Origin: NVTR01 sp036480115 | GTDB lineage: Bacteria; Pseudomonadota; Alphaproteobacteria; Rhodobacterales; Rhodobacteraceae | DNA length: 64,000 nucleotides | Direction: 5' to 3' | Assembly (NCBI GenBank): GCA_965224795.1 | Contig: CBDDAE010000001.1 | Span: forward strand, 1,116,001-1,180,000 | Shown: positions 52,001 through 60,362 of the stretch, in pieces | Numbering within the stretch: position 1 is the stretch's first letter | Layout of the letters: the number at the start of each line of letters is the position of its first letter | Notes under the pieces: model-generated | What the model was told of the DNA's origin: nothing | What the model saw: the letters and a program-made list of their open reading frames with translations, nothing else | The model's database searches: none | Made by a program: the position numbers and the translations under genes

Positions 52001-53446
52001 TTATTCTGGATCAGTGCTGAAAATCAACCTTTCCTCGCAAGGCGCAACCCGTAAAATGTTGGTTGAGCCCGGCTGACTGAATGGAATACCGGCAATTACC
52101 ACGATATGGTCGCTTTCATGGGCAAATCCACCTTCCCGCGCCGCCCGGGCCGCGTTCACTACTGCCATTTTGAATCGATCCACTGCCGGGGTAACGGCGC
52201 AATGCATGCCCCAGCTCAAGGCCAGACGCCGCGCCGTTCCCATCTTTGGTGTCAGCGCAATAATTGGCACATGTGGACGTTCACGCGCTGTCAAAAGCGC
52301 AGTGGTACCGCTTTCCGAAAAACAGCATATCGCTTTGATATCAGTGGTTTCTGCAATATCGCGCGCCGCTAAAACAATAGCGTCAGCGATAGTTTCTTTC
52401 TTGCCAGCGCGACTGGCATCAAGCACTTCACGGTAGGTTGGATCATCCTCAACCTCTTCGGCGACATTGTTCATGGTTGTCACAGCTTCAACCGGGTAAC
52501 TGCCAGCGGCACTTTCAGCCGATAACATCACCGCATCCGCGCCCTCATAAATCGCTGCCGCCACATCCGACACTTCGGCGCGGGTCGGGATCGGGCTATC
52601 GATCATGCTTTCCATCATCTGCGTGGCCACGATCACCGGCTTGGCGGCATTGCGACAGGCCCGCACAAGGCGTTTTTGGATCGGGGGCACATTTTGTACC
52701 GGCAATTCCACCCCAAGATCACCCCGCGCCACCATGATCCCATCGGATACAGCCAGAATTTCTGCAAACGCCTTTACAGCCGCTGGTTTTTCAATTTTGG
52801 AAATGATATGCGCCCGCCCGGCGGCCAGTTTGCGGGCTTCTTCCACATCAGCCGGCCGTTGCACAAACGAAAGCGCCAGCCAATCGACCCCCAAAGTACA
52901 GACAAATTCCAGATCCTTGCGATCCTTGTCTGACAGCGCCGCCATCGGCAACATCACATCAGGCACATTCACCCCTTTGCGGTTAGAAATCGTGCCGTCA
53001 TTCTTGACGATGCAATCTGCGTAGTCCCGGCCACATTCCTTTACCTCAAGTCGAATTTTCCCGTCATCCACTAACAGGTTTGACCCTAGCTCAAGCGCGT
53101 CAAAAATCTCAACATGGGGCAAACACACTCGCTTATTATTGCCCTCAGTTTTATCCAGATCAAAGCGAAACACCTGGCCTTCAACCAAATCCTCAGATCC
53201 TTTGGCAAACTCGCCCACCCGCAGCTTTGGCCCCTGTAAATCCGCCAAAATGGCTATCGGGCGTCCTGTGTCTTTCTCGATCTGGCGGATTATTTTGTGG
53301 CGTTCACGGATTTCACTATGTTTGCCATGGCTCATATTAAGACGAAACACATCCGCCCCTGCTTCAGACAGGGCGTGTATCATCTTATAGTCATCAGAGG
53401 CCGGGCCCAAAGTGGCCACGATTTTTACATTGCGAAGGCGTCTCAT
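52001..53446 (-). CDS. pyk: Pyruvate kinase
   Basis: A 481-residue glycolytic enzyme that converts phosphoenolpyruvate and ADP to pyruvate and ATP. It has RRLRNVKIVATLGPAS at the N-terminus, FRLNMSHG, the B-domain, the active-site IISKIEKPAAVKAF (catalytic lysine), the GIMVARGDLGVELP stretch, and the TQMMESMI motif. The C-terminal regulatory domain begins around AIVLAARDIAETT. The ATG at 53446 is used rather than a TTG seven codons earlier. Confidence 0.97.
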   Translation of the reverse strand: MRRLRNVKIVATLGPASDDYKMIHALSEAGADVFRLNMSHGKHSEIRERHKIIRQIEKDTGRPIAILADLQGPKLRVGEFAKGSEDLVEGQVFRFDLDKTEGNNKRVCLPHVEIFDALELGSNLLVDDGKIRLEVKECGRDYADCIVKNDGTISNRKGVNVPDVMLPMAALSDKDRKDLEFVCTLGVDWLALSFVQRPADVEEARKLAAGRAHIISKIEKPAAVKAFAEILAVSDGIMVARGDLGVELPVQNVPPIQKRLVRACRNAAKPVIVATQMMESMIDSPIPTRAEVSDVAAAIYEGADAVMLSAESAAGSYPVEAVTTMNNVAEEVEDDPTYREVLDASRAGKKETIADAIVLAARDIAETTDIKAICCFSESGTTALLTARERPHVPIIALTPKMGTARRLALSWGMHCAVTPAVDRFKMAVVNAARAAREGGFAHESDHIVVIAGIPFSQPGSTNILRVAPCEERLIFSTDPE

Positions 53447-53584
53447 ATGGCCAGAATTCCTGTTCAAAATATTTGTTAGCGCTCACTTTTCGGTATGCCC
53501 GATAACCCACCCGGAAACAACTGGATGCTTGCGAATGGGTGCAAGCCATGCTGAATAAACCTAATGATCAGGATCGGAGCGCCA

Positions 53585-53902
53585 ATGGACCCCCAGACTA
53601 AAATCGAAATTGAAGCAGCCGCCTTTCGTCGTCTGCAACAGCATCTGCTGACTGACCGCACCGATGTGCAAAACATTGACATGATGAACCTGACCGGGTT
53701 TTGCCGAAATTGCCTGTCGCGCTGGTATCAGGAAGCCGCCGCCGACCGCGGCGTTGAGATGTCCAAAGATGAAGGTCGACAGGCATTCTACGGCATGCCG
53801 TTCACCCAATGGCGCGACACCTATCAAACCAATGCCAGCCCCGAAAAACAAGCGGAATTTAAGGTCGCATTTGCTGAAAATGTGACAGATAAAAAGCCCT
53901 GA
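53585..53902 (+). CDS. DUF1244 family protein
   Basis: A 105-residue protein of the DUF1244 family, conserved in alpha- and gammaproteobacteria. The core has AAAFRRLQQHLLTDRTDVQN, then DMMNLTGFCRNCLSRWY with two cysteines, and YGMPFTQWRDTYQ. The function is unknown; the CxxC-like pair hints at metal or redox binding. GGAG lies five bases before the ATG at 53585. It is divergent from pyk. Confidence 0.88.
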   Translation: MDPQTKIEIEAAAFRRLQQHLLTDRTDVQNIDMMNLTGFCRNCLSRWYQEAAADRGVEMSKDEGRQAFYGMPFTQWRDTYQTNASPEKQAEFKVAFAENVTDKKP

Positions 53903-53975
53903 TACACCCGTCGGCATTTATCAAAGCTTCAACCCTGAAATCTAAAATTGCCCCTGTTTTGCAGGAGGTTTCGTC

Positions 53976-55067
53976 ATGCCATACGGTTATACGGTTGATG
54001 CTTTGGTCTATGATGCCAACAGCAATTCATGGTCCCTAAAACCCGACTACGACCACACAATCGACCGCGTTGATATCAAGATATCCGACGATGATGGCAC
54101 GTTAAACGGTGACTCAGGTAATAATGAGGTCGGCAACGATGCCAATCAAACCGCCAACGTTTATGATACCCTGGGCAACCTGACAGCATCCGGGCAGATC
54201 TATGATGAATCATATTTCAAGCTCACGGATTCAACCGGCAATTCATTCTATCTGGAAGCCATGGAAATTGGCGGCCAGGTTGTCGGCTGGCTGGTTACAG
54301 AACCGCTTCAACCCGGTGTCTCCTATGCTGAAACCGGCGCTGGAAACGTCACTGCCGACACCACGCTGCAATATAGCGACCTAACCAGTGTCCCCTGCTA
54401 TGCCCCCGGTACCATGATCAGCACGCCAGCCGGGGATCGCCCTGTCGAAAAATTGCGCCCCGGTGATCCGGTGTTAACGCTGGATCACGCGGTGCAGCCG
54501 GTGAAATGGATTCGTGCAGGAAAACATGCCCTGTCAGATTCCCCGGAAGACGGCAAACCAGTTCTCATTCAGTCCCACGCACTTGGTCCCAACACGCCCA
54601 CCCACGATCTTATCGTATCGCCCCAGCACCGTATTCTGGTTGGCGGTTCTGGTCAGTTGGAACGGTATTTTCAGACCCAGTTTTTTGTCCCGGCTAAGGC
54701 GCTTACTGATCTGCCACGTATCCGGTTCATGCACGGAAAATCAGAAATAACTTGGGTGCACTTTGCCTGTGCTGACCATCAGATCATCACCGCCAATGGC
54801 TGCCAATCCGAAAGCCTGCTTTTGGGAAAAATGGTGGTGAATGCCCTGCCGCTGTATGAAAAAATCCAGCTTGCCCGGATCTTTCCCCCAGCGGTTCCCG
54901 GCGTCCCCTTGAACGGACCAGCCGCGCGGCCCAGCCTAAGTGTTCGTCAGGTCCGGGATCTACTCAGCTCCAGCAGGGGCCGCTCCGACCAACAAATGAA
55001 AATCCATGGCAAAACTTCACGGCATGTTTGCAGCCGACCCAGCGGCTCACCCTGCTTAAATTGGTAA
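53976..55067 (+). CDS. Hint-domain protein
   Basis: A 363-residue protein. The first 140 residues are acidic and rich in N, D, G and S (for example DDDGTLNGDSGNNEVGNDAN). A Hint (hedgehog/intein) domain follows at about 145-295, starting VPCYAPGTMISTPAGDRPVE, with the catalytic cysteine in PCYAPG, and HDLIVSPQHRIL and an ADHQIITANG block later. The Hint fold can cleave or splice proteins; in Roseobacter relatives many similar proteins of unknown role exist. There is no clear signal peptide. GGAGG precedes the ATG. Confidence 0.85.
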   Translation: MPYGYTVDALVYDANSNSWSLKPDYDHTIDRVDIKISDDDGTLNGDSGNNEVGNDANQTANVYDTLGNLTASGQIYDESYFKLTDSTGNSFYLEAMEIGGQVVGWLVTEPLQPGVSYAETGAGNVTADTTLQYSDLTSVPCYAPGTMISTPAGDRPVEKLRPGDPVLTLDHAVQPVKWIRAGKHALSDSPEDGKPVLIQSHALGPNTPTHDLIVSPQHRILVGGSGQLERYFQTQFFVPAKALTDLPRIRFMHGKSEITWVHFACADHQIITANGCQSESLLLGKMVVNALPLYEKIQLARIFPPAVPGVPLNGPAARPSLSVRQVRDLLSSSRGRSDQQMKIHGKTSRHVCSRPSGSPCLNW

Positions 55068-55169
55068 AATTAGCGCAACTACACCGCGCGTAGCAAATCC
55101 CGGGAATTTCCACTTTAAAGAGCTTAAACAAGCCCCTCTGAAAAGTTTAAACTCTTTAAACCTTACCCG

Positions 55170-56033
55170 CTAAATCGCCGTTTTCCGGCTTTCTTCCAAA
55201 TATATTTCCCGCAACCTCGGCGCCACTTTCCCCGGCGTCCCATCGCCCAGTTTCACGCCATCAATCTCGACCACTGGCATGATAAATGCTGATGCAGATG
55301 TCACAAAAGCCTCATCCGCGCCCTGCGCTTCTTCGATGGAAAAACTGCGTTCTTCCACTTCCATTTGTGCCTCGCGCGCATAGCGCAAAACAGCCGCGCG
55401 GGTGATGCCATGCAAGATGTCACTGGACAATTCCCGGGTAATGATCTTACCGTTTTTCACGATATAGGCGTTGTTGCTTGTGCCCTCGGTTACCACCCCG
55501 TCCTCCACAAGCCAGGCATCATCCGCGCCTGCCTTTTGCGCCATCATCTTACCCATCGAAGGGTACAGTAGTTGAACGGTTTTGATATCGCGCCGCCCCC
55601 AGCGTATATCCTCTATCGATATGACTTTAATACCTTTTTTCGCTACCGGATTATCCGCCAACCCCGGTTTTGACTGGGTAAACAGCACCAGTGTCGATGG
55701 CGTAACATCGGGATCAGGGAACACAAAATCCCGGTCCCCCGGCGCGCCCCGCGTCACCTGCAAATAGATCAATCCATCGACAATTTCGTTGCGCGTTACC
55801 AGCTCTCGATGAATGTCCAGCAGCTCGTCCATGGTGGCCGACGCTGCCATCTCTAGTTCAGCCAGCGACCGTTGCAACCGCTCTGCATGCCCGTCAAACG
55901 CTATCAGTTTTCCGTCAAGAACCGAAGTCACTTCATAGACCCCGTCCGCCATCAGAAACCCACGGTCAAAGATCGAAATCTTGGCATCTTCTTCCGGCAC
56001 ATAATCGCCATTCACATAAACAATCCGGCCCAT
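55170..56033 (-). CDS. dat: D-amino acid aminotransferase
   Basis: A 287-residue PLP enzyme of fold type IV. The PLP lysine lies in DIKTVQLLYPSMGKMMAQ, and the conserved VTEGTSNNAYIV and DILHGITR follow. The N-terminal IVYVNGDYVPEEDAKISI and ADGVYEV match D-alanine aminotransferase, which moves amino groups between D-amino acids and 2-oxoacids. It is the last gene of a dgcN-dgcA-dat operon, 9 bases after dgcA. Branched-chain aminotransferases share the fold, but the motifs favour a D-type enzyme. Confidence 0.9.
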   Translation of the reverse strand: MGRIVYVNGDYVPEEDAKISIFDRGFLMADGVYEVTSVLDGKLIAFDGHAERLQRSLAELEMAASATMDELLDIHRELVTRNEIVDGLIYLQVTRGAPGDRDFVFPDPDVTPSTLVLFTQSKPGLADNPVAKKGIKVISIEDIRWGRRDIKTVQLLYPSMGKMMAQKAGADDAWLVEDGVVTEGTSNNAYIVKNGKIITRELSSDILHGITRAAVLRYAREAQMEVEERSFSIEEAQGADEAFVTSASAFIMPVVEIDGVKLGDGTPGKVAPRLREIYLEESRKTAI

Positions 56034-56042
56034 ATCGTCTCC

Positions 56043-57008
56043 TTAACCCCAAAGTTGTGCACTGGGCGGATACACCCCTTTTGCATCATATTTCAATGGG
56101 TTATCCCGATCCTCAGCCAATAAAAGTGGCCCGTCCAGATCAGTAAACCCAACACCCTGTGCCACCAGAACTGCCGGTGCCATCGCTAAGGATGACCCTA
56201 CCATGCAGCCAACCATGACACCGTAACCTTCTGATATCGCTTGCTCTTTCAAAGCCAGCGCTTCAGTCAGCCCACCGGTCTTATCCAGCTTGATATTCAC
56301 CACATCATACTTGTCCTTTAGCCCCGACAGACTGGCGCGATCATGGCAACTTTCGTCCGCACAAACCGGCAAGGGCCGTGCAATTTCCGCCAGCATATCA
56401 TCCGCCCCGGCGGGCAAGGGTTGCTCCACCAGCTCAACCCCAAGCCGGATCAGATGCGGTGCCACCTCGCTGTAGACCTCAGCGGTCCACCCTTCATTCG
56501 CATCCACAATGATACGCGATTTCGGCGCCCCTCGGCGCACCGCCTCCAGCCGCGCCATATCATCTGTCGTGCCCAGCTTGATCTTCAAAAGCGGCCGATG
56601 CGCATGCTTCGCCGCCGACGCCTGCATCGCATCCGGCTCGGCCAGCGACAAGGTAAACGCCGTAATCTCAGGCCCCGACTCGGCCAAACCAGCCAGCTCC
56701 CATACCCGCTTGCCCGCCTGTTTCGCTGCCAAATCCCACAACGCACAATCCACCGCATTGCGCGCAGCCCCGGCAGGCAACGCCCCTTGCAAAGCTGCCC
56801 GCGTTACATCTGCCGGCAAGCTAAGTACTTGATCCGTAACATTTTCCAGCGTTTCACCATACCGCGCATAGGGTACACATTCCCCCCAGCCCTGATGCGC
56901 CCCGTCCCGGATACGCACCGTCAAAACCTGTGCTTCAGTCCGGGAACCACGCGAAATGGTAAAAACTTCAGCCAGCCGAAAAACGTCCCGCTCTACCTTA
57001 ATCTCCAC
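56043..57008 (-). CDS. dgcA: Dipeptide epimerase-like enolase-superfamily enzyme, probable N-acetyl-D-glutamate racemase DgcA
   Basis: A 321-residue enzyme of the muconate-lactonizing subgroup of the enolase superfamily. It has the catalytic lysine in LLKIKLG, the metal ligands in IIVDANEGW, LVEQPLP and CADESC, and the second lysine in VVNIKLDKTGG. The closest characterised types are L-Ala-D/L-Glu epimerase and DgcA, which racemises N-acetyl-D-glutamate. The neighbour DgcN favours the second. The start is GTG at 57008; its ribosome binding site GAAGG is the tail of a dispersed element. It lies between dgcN and dat. Confidence 0.88.
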   Translation of the reverse strand: MEIKVERDVFRLAEVFTISRGSRTEAQVLTVRIRDGAHQGWGECVPYARYGETLENVTDQVLSLPADVTRAALQGALPAGAARNAVDCALWDLAAKQAGKRVWELAGLAESGPEITAFTLSLAEPDAMQASAAKHAHRPLLKIKLGTTDDMARLEAVRRGAPKSRIIVDANEGWTAEVYSEVAPHLIRLGVELVEQPLPAGADDMLAEIARPLPVCADESCHDRASLSGLKDKYDVVNIKLDKTGGLTEALALKEQAISEGYGVMVGCMVGSSLAMAPAVLVAQGVGFTDLDGPLLLAEDRDNPLKYDAKGVYPPSAQLWG

Positions 57009-57015
57009 CGACCAC

Positions 57016-57048
57016 CTTCATCTTTCCATAAATATCCCCGCCGGAGGC
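57016..57048 (-). repeat. Dispersed intergenic element, copy 5, providing the dgcA ribosome binding site
   Basis: Minus strand GCCTCCGGCGGGGATATTT (57048 down to 57030) with tail ATGGAAAGATGAAG, starting 15 bases after the dgcN stop. The tail gives GAAGG before the dgcA GTG. Confidence 0.85.
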
Positions 57049-57063
57049 CCCAACCCAAAAACC

Positions 57064-58065
57064 TCAAACTGCCGCCAAAGCATCCACCAATCGCGCCGCA
57101 CCATGGCGGAACGGATCAACGGTTGGCAAGCCCATCTGGGCCTCAACCGCCGCCAAATATTCGTTTGCCTCAGTTTCCGACAAATGCTGGGTATTCACCG
57201 ATACCCCAACAACCTGACAAGCCGGGTTTGCCACTTGCGCAATCGGCAATGCCGTGTCGCGCAACTGCACCAGCGTCGGTAAACCATATCCCGGCAGCCC
57301 CCGCATATGTTTGCGCGTTGGTTCATGGCACAGGATCAAAGCATCCGGTTGCCCACCATGGATCAGCGCCATCGTTACCCCGGAAAAGGACACATGGTAC
57401 AGGCTGCCCTGCCCCTCAATATGGTCCCAGTGATCGGCGTCATTGTCCGGCGTCAGATATTCCACCGCCCCGGCCATAAAGTCTGCAATAACAGCATCTA
57501 ACGGCACACCAGCCCCAGTGATCAAAATGCCAGTTTGCCCGGTCGGGCGAAACGTCGATCTTAGCCCGCGCTTGGCCATTTCCCCATCCATCGCCAGCCC
57601 GGTATACATCTTACCAACTGAGCAATCGGTGCCGATCGCCAGGCAGCGTTTACCGGCCCGCTTTATCCCATTGGCAATCGGATAAGCCGCCGTCGGCACC
57701 CGCACATCATGCAAAGTACAGCCATGGGTTTGCGCGGCTGAATACAATTCAGGTTCATTGCGCAGCAGGTTGTGCAACCCACTGGCAATGTCAAAACCCA
57801 TCTCCAGCGCTTCCACCAAAACGGCGCGCCAGGCGGATGATATTTCACCACCGCGATTGGCCACCCCAATCACCAACGTTTTGGCGCCCGCTGCCTTGGC
57901 CTCGGCCAGCGTCATATCTTTAATGTCGACATCCGCGCCGCACCCGGCCATGCGAAACTGCCCGACAGACTGATCCGGTCGCCAGTCACTGATGCCCTGT
58001 GCCACCTTTGCAGCCAGTTGATCCGGTGCATCACCCAGAAACAGTAAATATGGTGTGTTGATCAT
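57064..58065 (-). CDS. dgcN: DUF1611 family protein, probable D-glutamate N-acetyltransferase DgcN
   Basis: A 333-residue protein of the DUF1611 family, with a P-loop-like motif GTDCSVGKMYT and a C-terminal RGLPGYGLPTLVQLRD region. DgcN from marine bacteria acetylates D-glutamate, and the DgcA partner converts N-acetyl-D-glutamate to the L form. The gene order dgcN-dgcA here is the known pair. I infer a role in D-glutamate use; the alternative is a dipeptide pathway. It is the first gene of an operon with dgcA and dat. Confidence 0.85.
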   Translation of the reverse strand: MINTPYLLFLGDAPDQLAAKVAQGISDWRPDQSVGQFRMAGCGADVDIKDMTLAEAKAAGAKTLVIGVANRGGEISSAWRAVLVEALEMGFDIASGLHNLLRNEPELYSAAQTHGCTLHDVRVPTAAYPIANGIKRAGKRCLAIGTDCSVGKMYTGLAMDGEMAKRGLRSTFRPTGQTGILITGAGVPLDAVIADFMAGAVEYLTPDNDADHWDHIEGQGSLYHVSFSGVTMALIHGGQPDALILCHEPTRKHMRGLPGYGLPTLVQLRDTALPIAQVANPACQVVGVSVNTQHLSETEANEYLAAVEAQMGLPTVDPFRHGAARLVDALAAV

Positions 58066-58348
58066 TGTCCTACCCCTGCTTTGGTTCTTGTCACCTTATT
58101 GCACGATTCGCAAAAACAGGGCTTCGCGTTTTCTACGTAAACGCCACAGGTAAATCGAAGTTTCTTTCGTTAAAATGTAATTTTTTGATGGAAACGCCGT
58201 AATTATAGAAGATCAACGCATGATATCCGAACCAGGCTTGCTACATTTTATCTCTGTTATGCTGCACCTGCAAAATACCCTTGCCGCATTGCGGGCAATG
58301 ACCTACCCCTTGGCCAGCCAAAACGTAACCAACTACTGGATGTTTTTC

Positions 58349-59305
58349 ATGAGCTTTCGCCTGCAACCAAATCCCCCGTCCCGCCCGAACCGTTGCCAGC
58401 TTTTCGGCCCCGGGTCACGCGATGAACTGTTCCCGAAAATGGCCACCAGCGCAGCCGACGTGATCAACCTTGATCTGGAAGACTCAGTCGCCCCCAGCGA
58501 CAAAGACAGCGCCCGCGCCAAAGTCATCACCGCCATCAACGACATCGACTGGGGCAACAAATACCTAAGCGTCCGTATTAACGGGCTGGATGGCCCACAC
58601 TGGTACCGCGACGTGGTGGAAATTCTTGAAACCGCCGGGGATCGCATTGACCAGTTCATGATCCCCAAAGTCGGTTGCGCCGCTGATGTCTACGCTGTTG
58701 ATGCGCTGGTAACGGCTATTGAAACCGCCAAAGGCCGCAAAAAACCTGTAAGTTTTGAGGTGATTATCGAAAGTGCTGCCGGGATCGCCCATGTGGAAGA
58801 AATTGCCGCCAGCAGCCCGCGCCTGCAAGCCATGTCACTGGGCGCTGCTGATTTTGCGGCCTCCATGGGCATGCAAACCACGGGTATCGGCGGCACCCAG
58901 GAAAATTATTACATGGCCCGTGAGGGTGAAAAGCATTGGTCTGATCCCTGGCACTGGGCCCAGGCCGCAATCGTCGCATCCTGCCGCACCCATGGCATAT
59001 TGCCCGTGGATGGCCCGTTCGGCGACTTCAGCGATGACGAGGGTTTCATTGCGCAGGCGCGTCGCTCGGCCACCCTTGGTATGGTTGGAAAATGGGCGAT
59101 CCACCCGAAACAAATTACACTGGCCAATGACGTCTTCACCCCCTCTGAAGAACAGGTAACCGAGGCCCGCGAAATCATCGCCGCCATGGAAATCGCAAAA
59201 GCCAACGGCGAAGGTGCCACTGTGTACAAAGGTCGTCTGGTGGATATCGCGTCAATCAAACAGGCCGAAGTCATCTTGCAGCAGTCTGAACTGATTAGCG
59301 GTTAG
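58349..59305 (+). CDS. mcl1: L-malyl-CoA / beta-methylmalyl-CoA lyase
   Basis: A 318-residue enzyme, very close by eye to Rhodobacter Mcl1. It cleaves beta-methylmalyl-CoA to glyoxylate and propionyl-CoA (ethylmalonyl-CoA pathway) and L-malyl-CoA to acetyl-CoA and glyoxylate. Motifs are RPNRCQLFGPGSRDELFPKM, VINLDLEDSVAP (metal ligand), SFEVIIESAAGIAHVEEIAA and MSLGAADFAASMGMQT. The ATG at 58349 matches the family N-terminus (SFRLQPNPP); the upstream open frame has no similarity. Its stop overlaps that of the dehydratase gene by four bases. Confidence 0.95.
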   Translation: MSFRLQPNPPSRPNRCQLFGPGSRDELFPKMATSAADVINLDLEDSVAPSDKDSARAKVITAINDIDWGNKYLSVRINGLDGPHWYRDVVEILETAGDRIDQFMIPKVGCAADVYAVDALVTAIETAKGRKKPVSFEVIIESAAGIAHVEEIAASSPRLQAMSLGAADFAASMGMQTTGIGGTQENYYMAREGEKHWSDPWHWAQAAIVASCRTHGILPVDGPFGDFSDDEGFIAQARRSATLGMVGKWAIHPKQITLANDVFTPSEEQVTEAREIIAAMEIAKANGEGATVYKGRLVDIASIKQAEVILQQSELISG

Positions 59306-60237
59306 TCCAGAAACCACCCCGGCTGGGCGTTGCCACCGCAAACTATAACGCAAACACGTTCGTCTTTTTCCGGTACATAAGCCCCGGATGTCAGCACCGC
59401 CAACGCGGTTGCTGCACCGGGCTCACCCACAACCCGGGTGCGATCCCACAACCGTTTCTGCGCCTCAACAATTGCCTGATCCGAAACCGTAAATGACTGT
59501 GTGCGGGTGTTGGCCACAACTTCCATCGGCATCACCCCCATCGACCCGGCCCCAAGCGCGCTGGCTGCCACCCCGGTTGGGGTGATCTCAGACCCAATGC
59601 CCTTTTCCAGCGCTGTTGCCAGCGTCGCTGTGCCTTCACTTTCCACCGCGATAATGTTCACCCGATCGCCAAACCACGACCCGATACCGCCCAGCAATCC
59701 ACCGCCACCAACCGACAGCACCACCGTATCAACGCCCGCCAGCTGTTCTTCCATTTCCAGCCCCAGTGTGCCCTGCCCGGCCAGCACCAGCGCATCATCG
59801 TAAGGGTGCACTGCCAGCGCGTTATTATCCCTGGCAAACCTCTGAAACGCCGCGACAATTTCCGCCGCCGGGGCATCCATTACCCGCACATCAGCGCCAA
59901 AATTCTGCATCCGGCCAATCTTAACCGGCCCGGCAAAATCAGGCACAAAGATAGTCGATTTCAACCCAAGACTGGTGGCCGCATAGGCCACCGCTGCCCC
60001 GTGGTTGCCGCCGGAATAGGCCGCAACACCGCCCGCCGGGCGCTCACTGGATAACAGCGCATTGAATGCACCGCGCACCTTGAATGAACCGGTATGTTGA
60101 AAATGCTCTAGTTTCAGGCTGCAAATGCCGCCTTCAAACAACGCCCCTGCTTCCAACTCCAAAACTGGCGTTCTACGCACATAATCCGCCACCCGCGCTT
60201 GTGCCGAATGAATTTCTGCCGTTGTAATCATTTGCAT
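59302..60237 (-). CDS. Threonine/serine dehydratase-like PLP enzyme
   Basis: A 311-residue PLP fold-type II enzyme. The PLP lysine is in HTGSFKVRGAFNALL, the phosphate-binding glycines in SVGGGGLLGGIG, and AYSGGNHGAAVAYAA binds the substrate carboxylate. The family deaminates threonine or serine or racemises serine; the substrate is unknown. I chose the ATG at 60237 or 60231 (two residues apart); the frame extends much further upstream without similarity. It is divergent from accA and convergent with mcl1. Confidence 0.85.
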   Translation of the reverse strand: MQMITTAEIHSAQARVADYVRRTPVLELEAGALFEGGICSLKLEHFQHTGSFKVRGAFNALLSSERPAGGVAAYSGGNHGAAVAYAATSLGLKSTIFVPDFAGPVKIGRMQNFGADVRVMDAPAAEIVAAFQRFARDNNALAVHPYDDALVLAGQGTLGLEMEEQLAGVDTVVLSVGGGGLLGGIGSWFGDRVNIIAVESEGTATLATALEKGIGSEITPTGVAASALGAGSMGVMPMEVVANTRTQSFTVSDQAIVEAQKRLWDRTRVVGEPGAATALAVLTSGAYVPEKDERVCVIVCGGNAQPGWFLD

Positions 60238-60362
60238 CCCGACCGTTAGACTTTCACAATTGATATGGTTAATTTCCCGGGGTTGAAACCCGTACTTTGC
60301 CGCATTGCAAACCAGTGCCGCTGCCGCCATATAGGCTGCACGGTGATCACGCGGAGCCATTG

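Noticed and set aside
56343..57479. A 378-codon plus-strand frame antisense to dgcA and dgcN
   Set aside because: It is very rich in P, R and H, as expected for the complement of GC-biased coding DNA, and it lies over two clear genes.
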